Positions 39,726-47,932 of a DNA stretch of 64,000 nt are shown one piece after another. The first letter of the stretch is position 1. Every line of letters begins with the position of its first letter. Origin of the DNA: Streptomyces sp. NBC_00442 (GTDB lineage: Bacteria; Actinomycetota; Actinomycetes; Streptomycetales; Streptomycetaceae); the NCBI RefSeq assembly GCF_036014195.1, contig NZ_CP107918.1, forward strand, positions 2,976,001 through 3,040,000, in the 5' to 3' direction. The notes beneath the pieces were generated by a model. It had not been told where the DNA came from. It worked only from the letters and a program-made list of their open reading frames with translations, and did no database searches. A program made the position numbers and the translations under genes.

Positions 39726-39987
39726 CTAGACCCGTCCCACTGCGTGGACGGCGCCGGGCCTCCCGGGGGTCGCGCGGGCCGCCCGGACGGATGCCTCGCG
39801 CGGGGCGTTGCGCGGGGTGCTCTGCGGGGCGTCGTGCCTGGTCCGGCGCTTGCCCGGTCGACCACCCCGTCACCTGCCCGGCGGACGGACAAACGTACGA
39901 GCGAAGTGATCTTTCCCTCTACCGCGGCACGCGAGCTGCGTGCTACGCTCAGCGCAAGTTGCAGTTTGGTTTCCCTTGCAGTACAGA

Positions 39988-40025
39988 GCCTGCGGAGCAT
40001 GTAACCCGCAGGCTTTTGTAGTTTT
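39988..40025 (+). promoter_or_regulatory. Terminator-like hairpin in the cold-shock gene 5' region
   Basis: GCCTGCGG pairs perfectly with CCGCAGGC (8 bp, extendable outward by A-T and G-T pairs) around a 10-nt loop. TTTTGTAGTTTT follows directly. Such a stem with a T-rich tail is the form of an intrinsic terminator. It lies 55 nt before the AUG of a cold-shock gene, so it could act as an attenuator or temperature-sensitive leader. Whether it is transcribed depends on the promoter used: TACGCT near 39944 places it in the leader, TTGCAG-N17-TACAGA (39959-39987) would put the start within it. Confidence 0.5.
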
Positions 40026-40079
40026 CAGACTTGTTTGCAGGTTCTGGAGCAGGGCAACCCTTTGGCCCAAGGAGGGCTT

Positions 40080-40283
40080 ATGGCTACCGGAACCGTGAAG
40101 TGGTTCAACGCTGAAAAGGGCTTCGGCTTCATCGCCCAGGACGGCGGCGGCCCGGATGTCTTCGTCCACTACTCCGCGATCAACGCGTCTGGTTTCCGCT
40201 CCCTGGAGGAGAACCAGGTCGTGAACTTCGACGTCACTCAGGGCCCGAAGGGCCCGCAGGCGGAGAACGTCACCCCGGCCTAA
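40080..40283 (+). CDS. Cold shock protein (CspA family)
   Basis: A 67-residue nucleic-acid-binding cold-shock domain protein with both RNP motifs: [18 protein letters not shown] and DVFVHYSAI. It is of the Streptomyces ScoF/CspA type that binds single-stranded RNA or DNA. The ATG at 40080 has a perfect AAGGAGG four bases upstream. The leader is long (over 100 nt) and includes a terminator-like hairpin. A strong terminator follows. Confidence 0.95.
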   Translation: MATGTVKWFNAEKGFGFIAQDGGGPDVFVHYSAINASGFRSLEENQVVNFDVTQGPKGPQAENVTPA

Positions 40284-40321
40284 CTTCTCCGGGTTGGCGA
40301 TCGCTGACTTAGCAGTACCCA

Positions 40322-40351
40322 AGGAGCCCCGTCCTGCCGGACGGGGCTCCT
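40322..40351 (+). terminator. Terminator after the cold-shock gene
   Basis: AGGAGCCCCGTC and GACGGGGCTCCT form a perfect 12-bp stem closing a 6-nt loop, 38 nt after the stop codon. Confidence 0.85.
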
Positions 40352-40470
40352 GCCTTTGCCCCGCCCGGCGCCGGGCGGGGGCCGTTCGCGAGAAGCGGGC
40401 ACGGTCCGCGGACGAAAGCGGGGCCGGGTGCGCGGGTGAACTACGCACAAGGAGCTGGGTCGCGCCCCGC

Positions 40471-42285
40471 TCAGTCGTACAGGGCCGCTATCTCCGACGC
40501 GAACCGCTCAAGCACCACCTTCCGCCGTACCTTCAGCGTCGGCGTCAACTCGCCCCCCTCCACCGTGAAGTCCCGCGGCAGCACCGCGAAGGCACGGATC
40601 CGGGCGGGCCGGGACACCTGTTCGTTGGCCTCGGCCACCGCACGCCCCACCAGCTCGCGCACCTCCGCCGCGTCACGCCCCGCCGCGGCCTCCGCCTCCA
40701 CCGTGATCAGCGCGACCGGATACGGCCGCCGGTCGCCCGCCATCACCGCGTGCGAGACGAACCGGGACCGTTCGATGGCCAGCTCGACGTGCGAGGGCGT
40801 CAGGTTCTTGCCGGCGGACGTGATGATCAGGTCCTTCTTGCGGCCGGTGATCGTCAGATAGCCGTCCGCGTCGACCGCGCCGAGATCCCCCGTGTGCAGC
40901 CACCCCTCCGCGTCCAGCGCCTCAGCCGTGCCGAGCGCGTTCGCGTGGTAGCCCGGGAAGACCATCGGGCCCCGGGCGAGCACCTCCTCGTCGTCCGCGA
41001 TCCTCACCTCGCACCCCAGGACCGGCCGCCCCACCGTGCCGTACCGCACCGCGCCGGGGTGGTTGAGCGAGATGACGCCCGCCGACTCGGTCATCCCGTA
41101 CCCCTCGAAGACCTGGATCCCGCAGGCCCGCAGGAAGTCGAGGACCGCCGGGTCGATCGGGGCGCCGCCCGTCAGGGCCCAGCGAAGGCGCCCGCCGAAG
41201 GCGGCCCTGACCAGGCTGAACAGCGAGGCGTCCGCGGCTTCGTAGGCGGCGCGGCGCTCCGGCGGAAGCGCGTCGTCCGCCGCGAGGACGCCGACCGCGA
41301 CCGCCGCGTCGAACCGCTCGCCGCCGCCCTCCTCCGCCTCGGCGAGCGAGCGCACCACCGAGTAGACCTTCTCGAACAGGCGGGGTACGGAGGGCAGATG
41401 GGTCGGCCGCGCCTCGGCCAGCTCGCCGACGACGTCCTCGATCCGGCCGCCGAAGTAGCAGAGCTCGCCGCCGTACAGGAGCGTGGAGAACTGGATCAGC
41501 TGGGCGAGCAGGTGGGCGAGGGGCAGGTAGAGGTAGGTGCGGTCGCCCGGACCGCCCTGGATGAGGTGCAGCGTGGCGTCCTGGACGGCGCCGAGATTGC
41601 CGTGGGTGAGCCGGCAGCCCTTGGGGAGCCCGGTGGTGCCGGAGGTGTAGACGAGTTCGGCGTCGTCCTCGGGGCGCACCGCTTCGGCGCGGGCCAGCAG
41701 CTCGTCGAGCGGGGCGGCGAGTGGGGCAGCGGGTGAGGCGGCGGGTGAGGCGGCGGAAGCATCCGCCGCCCCGGCCGGCCCGTCGCGGCCCGCCATAGGC
41801 ATCGGCATAGGCATCGGCATAGGCATCGGCAGGACGTGGGCGAGCGCGGGCAGTTTCGGGCGCAGCTCCTCCACGCGGGCCGCCTCGGCGGGCCCCTCGC
41901 AGAAGACCGCCTTCGCGGCGGAGTCGGACAGCACCCACGTGGTCTCCTCGTCGCCCGCTGTCGGGTACACCGGCACCACGACCGCGCCCACCGCGAGGCA
42001 GGCGAAGTGCGCGTACGTCCACGCGGGCCGGGTCTCGGAGAGGATCGCCACCCGGTCGCCCGCCCGGATGTCGAGCGCCAGAAGGCCGCGCGCGGTGTGG
42101 CGCACGGTGTCGCGCAGCTCGGTGTACGTCACGGAGACCCACGCCCCGTCCGCGGCGCGGAAGCGGAGCGCCGGGCGGTCCGGGTGGCGCCGCGCCGCCC
42201 ACTCGGTGAACAGGGCGAGCGTGCGGGGACGGCTGGACGGCTCCTGGTGTTCGGCGCTCTCGCGGTGCTCACTCTGTGGGGTCAT
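40471..42285 (-). CDS. Long-chain fatty-acid--CoA ligase (AMP-binding)
   Basis: A 604-residue ANL-superfamily enzyme that activates fatty acids to acyl-CoA via acyl-AMP. Signature motifs are the P-loop-like VYTSGTTGLPKGCRL, GYGMTESAG, HTGDLGAVDADGYL and the late Lys region RKKDLIITSAGKNL. An unusual low-complexity insert of about 35 residues separates two N-terminal parts, with (PM)5 and Ala/Pro-Ala repeats (from a 12-nt tandem repeat at 41795-41830). The divergent AraC-type gene across 94 nt may regulate it. Confidence 0.9.
   Translation of the reverse strand: MTPQSEHRESAEHQEPSSRPRTLALFTEWAARRHPDRPALRFRAADGAWVSVTYTELRDTVRHTARGLLALDIRAGDRVAILSETRPAWTYAHFACLAVGAVVVPVYPTAGDEETTWVLSDSAAKAVFCEGPAEAARVEELRPKLPALAHVLPMPMPMPMPMPMAGRDGPAGAADASAASPAASPAAPLAAPLDELLARAEAVRPEDDAELVYTSGTTGLPKGCRLTHGNLGAVQDATLHLIQGGPGDRTYLYLPLAHLLAQLIQFSTLLYGGELCYFGGRIEDVVGELAEARPTHLPSVPRLFEKVYSVVRSLAEAEEGGGERFDAAVAVGVLAADDALPPERRAAYEAADASLFSLVRAAFGGRLRWALTGGAPIDPAVLDFLRACGIQVFEGYGMTESAGVISLNHPGAVRYGTVGRPVLGCEVRIADDEEVLARGPMVFPGYHANALGTAEALDAEGWLHTGDLGAVDADGYLTITGRKKDLIITSAGKNLTPSHVELAIERSRFVSHAVMAGDRRPYPVALITVEAEAAAGRDAAEVRELVGRAVAEANEQVSRPARIRAFAVLPRDFTVEGGELTPTLKVRRKVVLERFASEIAALYD
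41795..41830. repeat. 12-nt tandem repeat inside the acyl-CoA ligase gene
   Basis: Three perfect copies of ATAGGCATCGGC lie in tandem. Read on the minus strand they encode alternating Pro-Met. They are bordered by a shorter GC-rich repeat encoding Ala/Pro/Ser. Length variation between strains is expected by slippage without breaking the frame. Confidence 0.85.
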
Positions 42286-42379
42286 GACCCGACGGTAGGT
42301 ACGTTTGCCGGCCGCGGGGGATGACGGGAAACGTCACCCCGGCTGACCTCAACGCTCAACCCCGCTACCGTCGTTGACC

Positions 42380-43387
42380 ATGGCGACGCCGACGATCACC
42401 GTGCACCACGTGCGGGCCGTGCTGCGCGGCGCCGAACGGCACGGCATCGACACCGTGCCCCTGCTCCAGGCGTCCGGCATTCCCCCGCTGCTGCTGGGGG
42501 ACGACCGGGCGCGGGTCACCCCCGCCCAGTTCGCCCATCTCTTCCGTGCCCTGTACCGGGCGACGGGCGACGAGTTCCTCGGGCTCGGTGGGGCGCCGAG
42601 CCGCCCCGGTACCTTCGCGATGATGTGTCATGCCGTGCTCGGCTGCCGCGACCTCGGTGGTGCCGTGCGCCGGGGCACCGCCTTCTACGGGCTGTTCGCG
42701 AACGGCCCCGATCTCGCGCTCGACGTGAGCGGCGGGGACGCGGTGTTCACCGTGCGCGGCGATCTCGCGGGCCAGGACGAGGACCGGTTCCTGACCGAGT
42801 GCCTCGTGATCATCTGGCACCGGCTGTGCAGCTGGCTCGTGGGCCGCCGCATCCCGCTCGCCCGCGCCGCCTTCGGCTATCCGCCGCCCCGGCACGGGGA
42901 CGAGTACGAGTCGCTGTTCGGCTGCCCGGTCCGCTTCGGCGGCACCCGCACCGAGGCGGTGTTCGACGCGCGCTGGCTGACCGCCCCCCTCGTGCGGGAC
43001 GAGGCGGCCCTGGGCCAGATGCTGCGCCGCTCGCCCTTCGAACTCCTCAGCCGGCACACCTACGGCACGACGGTGGCGGAGCAGGTGGGCCGGGCCCTCG
43101 CGGGCGCCCTGCGCGCCTCGCCCCGGCTGCCCACCCTGGAGGAGACGGCGGCCAGGCTCGCCATGTCGCCCGCGACCCTGCGCCGCCGCCTGGCACGCGA
43201 GAGCACCTCGTTCCAGCAGCTCAAGGACGCGGTCCGGCGGGACGCGGCGATCGCGGGGCTCGCCGAGGGCCGCGAGCCGATCGCGGAGATCGCGGCGCGC
43301 CTCGGCTTCTCGGAGGACACCAGTTTCCACCGCGCCTTCCGCCGCTGGACGGGGACGACGCCGGGCTCGTACCGGCTCGGGCACTGA
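42380..43387 (+). CDS. AraC-family transcriptional regulator
   Basis: A 335-residue regulator with an Arabinose_bd-like ligand domain (PF12625 type; residues about 15-200) and a C-terminal pair of helix-turn-helix motifs (LEETAARLAMSPATLRRRLA and IAEIAARLGFSEDTSFHRAF). Proteins of this type often respond to fatty acids or acyl compounds. The ATG at 42380 is used; TACCGT is about 7-8 nt upstream with no ribosome site between, suggesting a leaderless transcript. It is divergent from the acyl-CoA ligase gene. Confidence 0.88.
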   Translation: MATPTITVHHVRAVLRGAERHGIDTVPLLQASGIPPLLLGDDRARVTPAQFAHLFRALYRATGDEFLGLGGAPSRPGTFAMMCHAVLGCRDLGGAVRRGTAFYGLFANGPDLALDVSGGDAVFTVRGDLAGQDEDRFLTECLVIIWHRLCSWLVGRRIPLARAAFGYPPPRHGDEYESLFGCPVRFGGTRTEAVFDARWLTAPLVRDEAALGQMLRRSPFELLSRHTYGTTVAEQVGRALAGALRASPRLPTLEETAARLAMSPATLRRRLARESTSFQQLKDAVRRDAAIAGLAEGREPIAEIAARLGFSEDTSFHRAFRRWTGTTPGSYRLGH

Positions 43388-43572
43388 GCCACCGGCCTGC
43401 GCGAGGCCGGCACCGTGCCGCGGGCCCGCGCGAGGCCGGCACCGCAGCGCCGGGCCTGCCCGAGGTCCGCCCGGGTCAGTGAAGGTGAGCGGTACGGTCA
43501 GCTCCGTACCTACCGGTCAGTCACTACCTTCTCCTCAACTGCCCGACCCCACCGGACCGTTGGGAGAGCCGC

Positions 43573-44724
43573 ATGCACGTCCGTACAAGAGTCGCCGGCG
43601 CCGTAGCCGCCGCACTCCTCCTCTCGGCAGCCACCCCCACCGCATTCGCCGACGACGCCTCCTCCCCCGCACCGGGTGACGTCGTCACCCAGTCCCCCAC
43701 CGAATTCCATCCGCTGCCCGGCCAGTGGACCAACACCCTTGCCTGGCACGTCACTTACCGTTCCACCAACGCCAAGGGCGGCCCGAACACCGTCTCCGGC
43801 ACCGTCATCGTGCCCAACGACGGACACAAGGGCCCGCGCCCCCTCGTGACGTACGCCGTCGGCACGGTCGGGCTGGGCGACTCCTGCGCGCCGAGCGCCA
43901 ACTTCCCGTACGGGACGGCCGTCGAGGCCACCCTGATCAACCAGGTGGTGCAGCGGGGCTGGGCCGTCGCGGTCACCGACTACGAAGGGCTCGGCACTCC
44001 CGGCGACCACACCTACACGGTCGGCCGGGCCGAGGGCACCGCCGTCCTGGACGCGGCCCGCGCCGCCGAACGGCTCGGCATTCCCGGCGTCGACGCCGGC
44101 TCCCCCGTGGGGATCATGGGCTACTCGCAGGGCGGCCAGGCCAGCAGCTGGGCGGCCGAACTGCACGATTCCTACGCTCCCGACCTCAAGGTGAAGGGCA
44201 CCGCTACCGGCGGCGTGCCGGCCGACCTGATGAAGGTGGCCGCCTCCAACGACGGCGGACTCGGCTCCGGCCTCATCCTCATGGCGGCGGCCGGCCAGGA
44301 CGCGGCCTTCCCCGAACTGAAGCTGGGCTCGTACCTGAATCCGGCGGGCAAGGCGCTGGTCGACTACTTCAAGAACAACTGCGTGGCGGTCGACACCACG
44401 GTGGGCTCGTTCAAGCACATCACCGACGTGACGGTGAAGAATCCGCTCGAACAGCTTGACTGGCAGGCCCGGTTGGCCGAGTCCAAGCTCGGCACCCACC
44501 GCCCGGACGCACCGGTGTACCTGTACCACGGCACGATCGACGAGCTCATCCCCTACGCGGTCGGGCAGCAGCTCCGGTCCGACTGGTGCGCCGGGGGGAC
44601 GGACGTGGAGTGGCACGCGCTGCCGCTGCTCGGCCACATCGGCGGGGTGACGGTGGGCGGGATCCCCGCCGCGAACTGGCTCGCGGACCGCTTCGCGGGC
44701 AAGGCCACGCACCCCAACTGCTAG
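43573..44724 (+). CDS. Secreted lipase (LIP family alpha/beta hydrolase)
   Basis: A 383-residue exported protein with a Sec signal (RTRVAGAVAAALLLSAATPTAFA). The core matches secretory lipases (PF03583): nucleophile motif GYSQGG with Ser185, downstream Asp in YLYHGTIDELIPYAVG and His in LPLLGHIGG. Cys residues may form disulfides. The ATG has GGGAGAG 6 nt upstream. Substrates would be esters or triglycerides; this is inferred. Confidence 0.88.
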   Translation: MHVRTRVAGAVAAALLLSAATPTAFADDASSPAPGDVVTQSPTEFHPLPGQWTNTLAWHVTYRSTNAKGGPNTVSGTVIVPNDGHKGPRPLVTYAVGTVGLGDSCAPSANFPYGTAVEATLINQVVQRGWAVAVTDYEGLGTPGDHTYTVGRAEGTAVLDAARAAERLGIPGVDAGSPVGIMGYSQGGQASSWAAELHDSYAPDLKVKGTATGGVPADLMKVAASNDGGLGSGLILMAAAGQDAAFPELKLGSYLNPAGKALVDYFKNNCVAVDTTVGSFKHITDVTVKNPLEQLDWQARLAESKLGTHRPDAPVYLYHGTIDELIPYAVGQQLRSDWCAGGTDVEWHALPLLGHIGGVTVGGIPAANWLADRFAGKATHPNC

Positions 44725-44841
44725 CACACGCACGGTCATTGACGCCACGCCCGTTCCGGCACGCCCGGTGCGGGCGCGGCCCGTAAATGCACCCCGGCGC
44801 CCCCGGCGGGCGCGGCCCGCATGCGCGCCCCTCCCGCCGCC

Positions 44842-45483
44842 CTACAGGCCGTACCGGCGCGCGGACTCCTCCTGCTGCGCGAGGCGGTGCAGGGCGCGCA
44901 GCACCGGCTCGAAGAGGACGGTCGCCGCGACGGCGGTCTCCACCTTCTCCTCCTCGGAGGGGTGGCTCTCCACGAAGTCCAGGTCACGGACGGCCGCCTG
45001 GTGCATCAACTGGGCGTAGGGCGCCATGAGTTCGGCGTCCCAGGGGTAGCCGAGACGGTTGAGCGTCGCGACGGCGACGATCAGCGCCCGGTGGTCGGGC
45101 GAGAGATCTCCCAGCTCGCGCCCCGTCGACCAGCCCAGCAGGTCGAGGAGCCGGCCGACCTCGGTGCGGGCGGCGGCCACGCAGGGGTCGCCGTCGTCGG
45201 GGTCCGGGCCGTGCGGCAGCGCCCACAGGGCCGCGCCGAGGCGGATCGTACGGTCCAGGGAATCGTCGTCGACGTACCCGATCACCTCCTTGGCCGTCGC
45301 CACCGGCAGCCGGCCCACCTCGATCAGCGCGCGCACCAGACGGAGCCTGCGCAGATGGCTCTCGTCGTACGCGGCGGTGGTAGCGCCGACCTTGCGGCCG
45401 GGCGCCAGCATCCCCTGCCGCAGGTAGTACTTGATCATCGCGGTGGAGACCCCGCTCCGCTCGCTGAGCTCCGCAAGCCGCAT
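44842..45483 (-). CDS. MerR-family transcriptional regulator
   Basis: A 213-residue regulator. The first 70 residues form a MerR winged helix (MRLAELSERSGVSTAMIKYY followed by LRQGMLAPGRK and a recognition-wing region), and the rest is an effector/dimerisation region with no Cys set for metal binding. The ATG at 45483 has GGAGGG just upstream. It is divergent from the DUF4188-like gene, and TTGGATAATGG repeats lie between. Confidence 0.88.
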   Translation of the reverse strand: MRLAELSERSGVSTAMIKYYLRQGMLAPGRKVGATTAAYDESHLRRLRLVRALIEVGRLPVATAKEVIGYVDDDSLDRTIRLGAALWALPHGPDPDDGDPCVAAARTEVGRLLDLLGWSTGRELGDLSPDHRALIVAVATLNRLGYPWDAELMAPYAQLMHQAAVRDLDFVESHPSEEEKVETAVAATVLFEPVLRALHRLAQQEESARRYGL

Positions 45484-45508
45484 CTCTTGCGCCCTCCCTC
45501 GGACAACG

Positions 45509-45550
45509 CCATTATCCAAGGAGCCACCCATGGATAACTCCATTATCCAA
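45509..45550. promoter_or_regulatory. Repeated TTATCCA/TGGATAA operator in the MerR divergent region
   Basis: CCATTATCCAA occurs twice (45509-45519 and 45540-45550) and an inverted TGGATAA lies between (45531-45537). On the minus strand this gives two TTGGATAATGG direct repeats, with TGGATAAT resembling a -10. MerR proteins bind such spaced dyads between divergent promoters. The span fits an operator for the adjacent regulator. Confidence 0.55.
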
Positions 45551-45601
45551 CAAGGGAGTTGTCCGATCCGGGGCCATGCCGACGAAGGAGCTGGAGGCAC
45601 G

Positions 45602-46132
45602 ATGTCCGCCAAGCCGATCCCGGGCCGTACGACCGCCGCCGCCGAGGGCGACGCGGTGGTGCTGCTCATCGGGATGCGCGTCAACCACTTCTGGGCCGTG
45701 CACCAGTGGATCCCCGTGGCCCTCGCCATGCTCCGGATGCTCCGCGAGCTCTCCGCGGACAGGAGCCACGGGCACCTCGGCCACGTCCTGCTCACCGCCT
45801 CCCCGCGGACGTACTACGTCGTCCAGTACTGGGAGTCGAAGGAGAAGCTGTACGCCTACGCGCACTCGCCCGCGATGTTCCACCACAGGGCCTGGGCGAT
45901 CCTCAACCGCAAGGAGCGCAAGGGCGCGATGCGCGGGCACGTCGGGCTCTGGCACGAGACGTACATCGCCCCCGAAGGGTCCTACGAGTCGATATATGCC
46001 GACATGCCGCCGTTCGGCCTCGCCGCGGCGACGGGCGTCCTGCCGATCGAGAGCCGGGGACGCCGGGCGAAGGACCGCCTGGCCCACCGCTCGAAGGCCC
46101 GGACCGATTCGAACGTACGGGGTATGCACTAG
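45602..46132 (+). CDS. DUF4188-like monooxygenase-related protein
   Basis: A 176-residue protein matching the DUF4188 pattern: VVLLIGMRVNHFWAVHQWIP, then HLGHVLLTASPRTYYVVQYW and a trailing MFHHRAWAILNRKERKGAMRGHVGLWHETY region. Distantly dimeric-barrel-like; biochemical role unknown. The start at 45602 has AAGGAGCTGGAGG ahead of it; an in-frame upstream ATG at 45530 lies inside the operator repeats. Likely controlled by the divergent MerR gene. Confidence 0.8.
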   Translation: MSAKPIPGRTTAAAEGDAVVLLIGMRVNHFWAVHQWIPVALAMLRMLRELSADRSHGHLGHVLLTASPRTYYVVQYWESKEKLYAYAHSPAMFHHRAWAILNRKERKGAMRGHVGLWHETYIAPEGSYESIYADMPPFGLAAATGVLPIESRGRRAKDRLAHRSKARTDSNVRGMH

Positions 46133-46230
46133 CGTGCAGCGGGAACCAAGGTCATCACACCCCCGTACACAGCGCCGTCCCCGAACTGACCGGAAGGGCC
46201 GCGACCGGCTCCCCGGCTAGGATCCTCGCC

Positions 46231-47445
46231 TTGTCAGACACAGCTCTGCGTTCCACGCTCCCCAGCCCCCGCACGGTACGGCCGCCGCTTCCCGCGCCGC
46301 CGGGCCCCAGGGGGAGACCACCGCGGCTCTACGTGCTCGACGGACTGCGGCTGATCGCGGCGCTCATGGTGGTGGGGTTCCACTTCGCCGGCTACGACCG
46401 GTACGGCGACCACGGGGCGTGGGGGCGGAGCACCGCGACGCTCTTCCCCGGCGTGCACGGCATCGCGAGTTACGGCTGGCTCGGCGTCGAGCTGTTCTTC
46501 CTCATCAGCGGATTCGTCATCTGCATGAGCTGCTGGGGCCGCACGCCGCGGGACTTCTTCATCTCCCGGGTGGTGCGCCTGTACCCGGCGTTCTGGGTCT
46601 GCGTCACCGCCACCGCGCTCGTGCTGTGGTTCTGCGGCGACCGCACGATCACCCTGTCCCGCGTGCTGACCAACCTCACGATGGTCCACGAACCGCTGGG
46701 CGTCGCCCACGTGGATCCCTCGTACTGGTCGCTCTGGGCCGAAATGCGGTTCTATCTGCTGTTCGCGGTCGTCGCGTACAAGGGCCTCACCTACCGGCGC
46801 GTGGTCACCTTCTGCGGCCTGTGGCTGCTCGGCGCCATACTGGCGCCCACCTCGGGGATCCCGCTCCTGGCCGTCGTCTTCCAGCCGCAGTTCGCCCCGT
46901 TCTTCGTCGGCGGCATCGTGCTGTACCTCATGCACCGGTTCCGGCCCGCGCCGCTGCTGTGGCTCCTCCTCGGCGCATCGTGGCTGCTGGCCCAGCAGCA
47001 GCTGGTCCGGCTCGTCAAGGACGAGAACTGGGCCGGCCTGCACCCCTCGTGGCCGGTGGCACTGACCGTCGTCACCGCCTTCTACGCCGTCCTGCTCGCC
47101 GTGGCCCTGGGCAAGGCCGACTTCCTGAACTGGCGCAGGCTCACCACGGCCGGCGCCCTGACGTACCCGCTCTATCTCCTGCACGAGTCCATAGGCTGGG
47201 CCGTGATCGAGCGCCTCCACACCCGCATCCCGGCCCACCTCCTGATGGCCGGCCTCGTCGCCGCCCTCCTCGCGGCCGCCTGGGCGGTGCACCGCTTCGT
47301 GGAACGTCCGCTCGCCCGCCGCCTCAAGCACTGGCTCAACGGCAACCTGGCCACCCCCCGCCCGACCCCGGTCACGGGGTCCCGCACGACCCCGGCCCCG
47401 GGCTCCGTCGCCGCCCGCCAGGACGTGATGCCGCCACCGCGCTGA
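46231..47445 (+). CDS. Acyltransferase family 3 (OafA/YrhL-like) membrane protein
   Basis: A 404-residue polytopic protein of the acyltransferase-3 family, which O-acylates sugars, antibiotics or lipids. The N-terminal signature R-x-x-x-x-D-G-L-R-x-x-A is here as RLYVLDGLRLIAALMVVGFH with the key His and Arg, then WLGVELFFLISGFVICM and WSLWAEMRFYLLFAVV. Ten or so helices follow. The start is uncertain: TTG at 46231 sits 8 nt after TAGGAT, which would give a leaderless mRNA. No acceptor is apparent from context. Confidence 0.85.
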   Translation: MSDTALRSTLPSPRTVRPPLPAPPGPRGRPPRLYVLDGLRLIAALMVVGFHFAGYDRYGDHGAWGRSTATLFPGVHGIASYGWLGVELFFLISGFVICMSCWGRTPRDFFISRVVRLYPAFWVCVTATALVLWFCGDRTITLSRVLTNLTMVHEPLGVAHVDPSYWSLWAEMRFYLLFAVVAYKGLTYRRVVTFCGLWLLGAILAPTSGIPLLAVVFQPQFAPFFVGGIVLYLMHRFRPAPLLWLLLGASWLLAQQQLVRLVKDENWAGLHPSWPVALTVVTAFYAVLLAVALGKADFLNWRRLTTAGALTYPLYLLHESIGWAVIERLHTRIPAHLLMAGLVAALLAAAWAVHRFVERPLARRLKHWLNGNLATPRPTPVTGSRTTPAPGSVAARQDVMPPPR

Positions 47446-47528
47446 GGGCGCTGAGGACACTCAGGCCGCGACGGGCGCGGACACGCGGACGGCCTGGGCC
47501 GGCAGTTGGACGCCACAGGCGCAAAGGT

Positions 47529-47932
47529 ATGCGTCGTCGAACGACGGCCAAGGCGCTGGCTCAGCGGTCACGGATGGTGCTGGAGTGCGCGGGGGGCCAT
47601 TCCTTGATGGAAGTGTCGCGCCGGCTGCGGATCGCTCCGGACACGGTCCGCACCCGGCGGCGGCGCTTCATCGAGCACGGCCTGGACGGGCTGGGCGACG
47701 AGCCGCGGCCGGTGTCCCTCGGAAGATCGTTGAGCGGTGGCTCGCCGAGCTCACCCAGAAGAAGCCCAAGCGCGCAGTCCACCGCTCCGTCCAAGCCCTC
47801 GAACGCGACATCCGGTCATGGCTGACCGACCGGAACGATCAGCCCAGGCCCTTCGTCTGGACGAAGTCAGCCGACGAGATCCTGGACAAAGTCGCCTCGT
47901 ACTGCCACCGAATCTCTGACTCAGGTCACTAG
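47529..47932 (+). pseudogene. IS630-family transposase remnant (internal deletion)
   Basis: The 5' part (from 47529) encodes the helix-turn-helix region of an IS630-type transposase: RRRTTAKALAQRSRMVLECA, then RRLRIAPDTVRTRRRRFIEHG and LDGLGDEPRP. From about 47725 a different frame encodes the extreme C-terminus: IVERWLAELTQKKPKRAVHR, ...WTKSADEILDKVASYCHRIS. The whole DDE catalytic core (about 200 residues) is missing between them. The terminal inverted repeats were not identified. Its stop codon (TAG) shares the CTAG with the stop of the convergent permease gene. Confidence 0.85.

Noticed and set aside
41795..41830. Possible CRISPR-like repeat
   Set aside because: The 12-nt units are directly adjacent with no spacers and lie within a coding sequence, so this is a simple tandem repeat.
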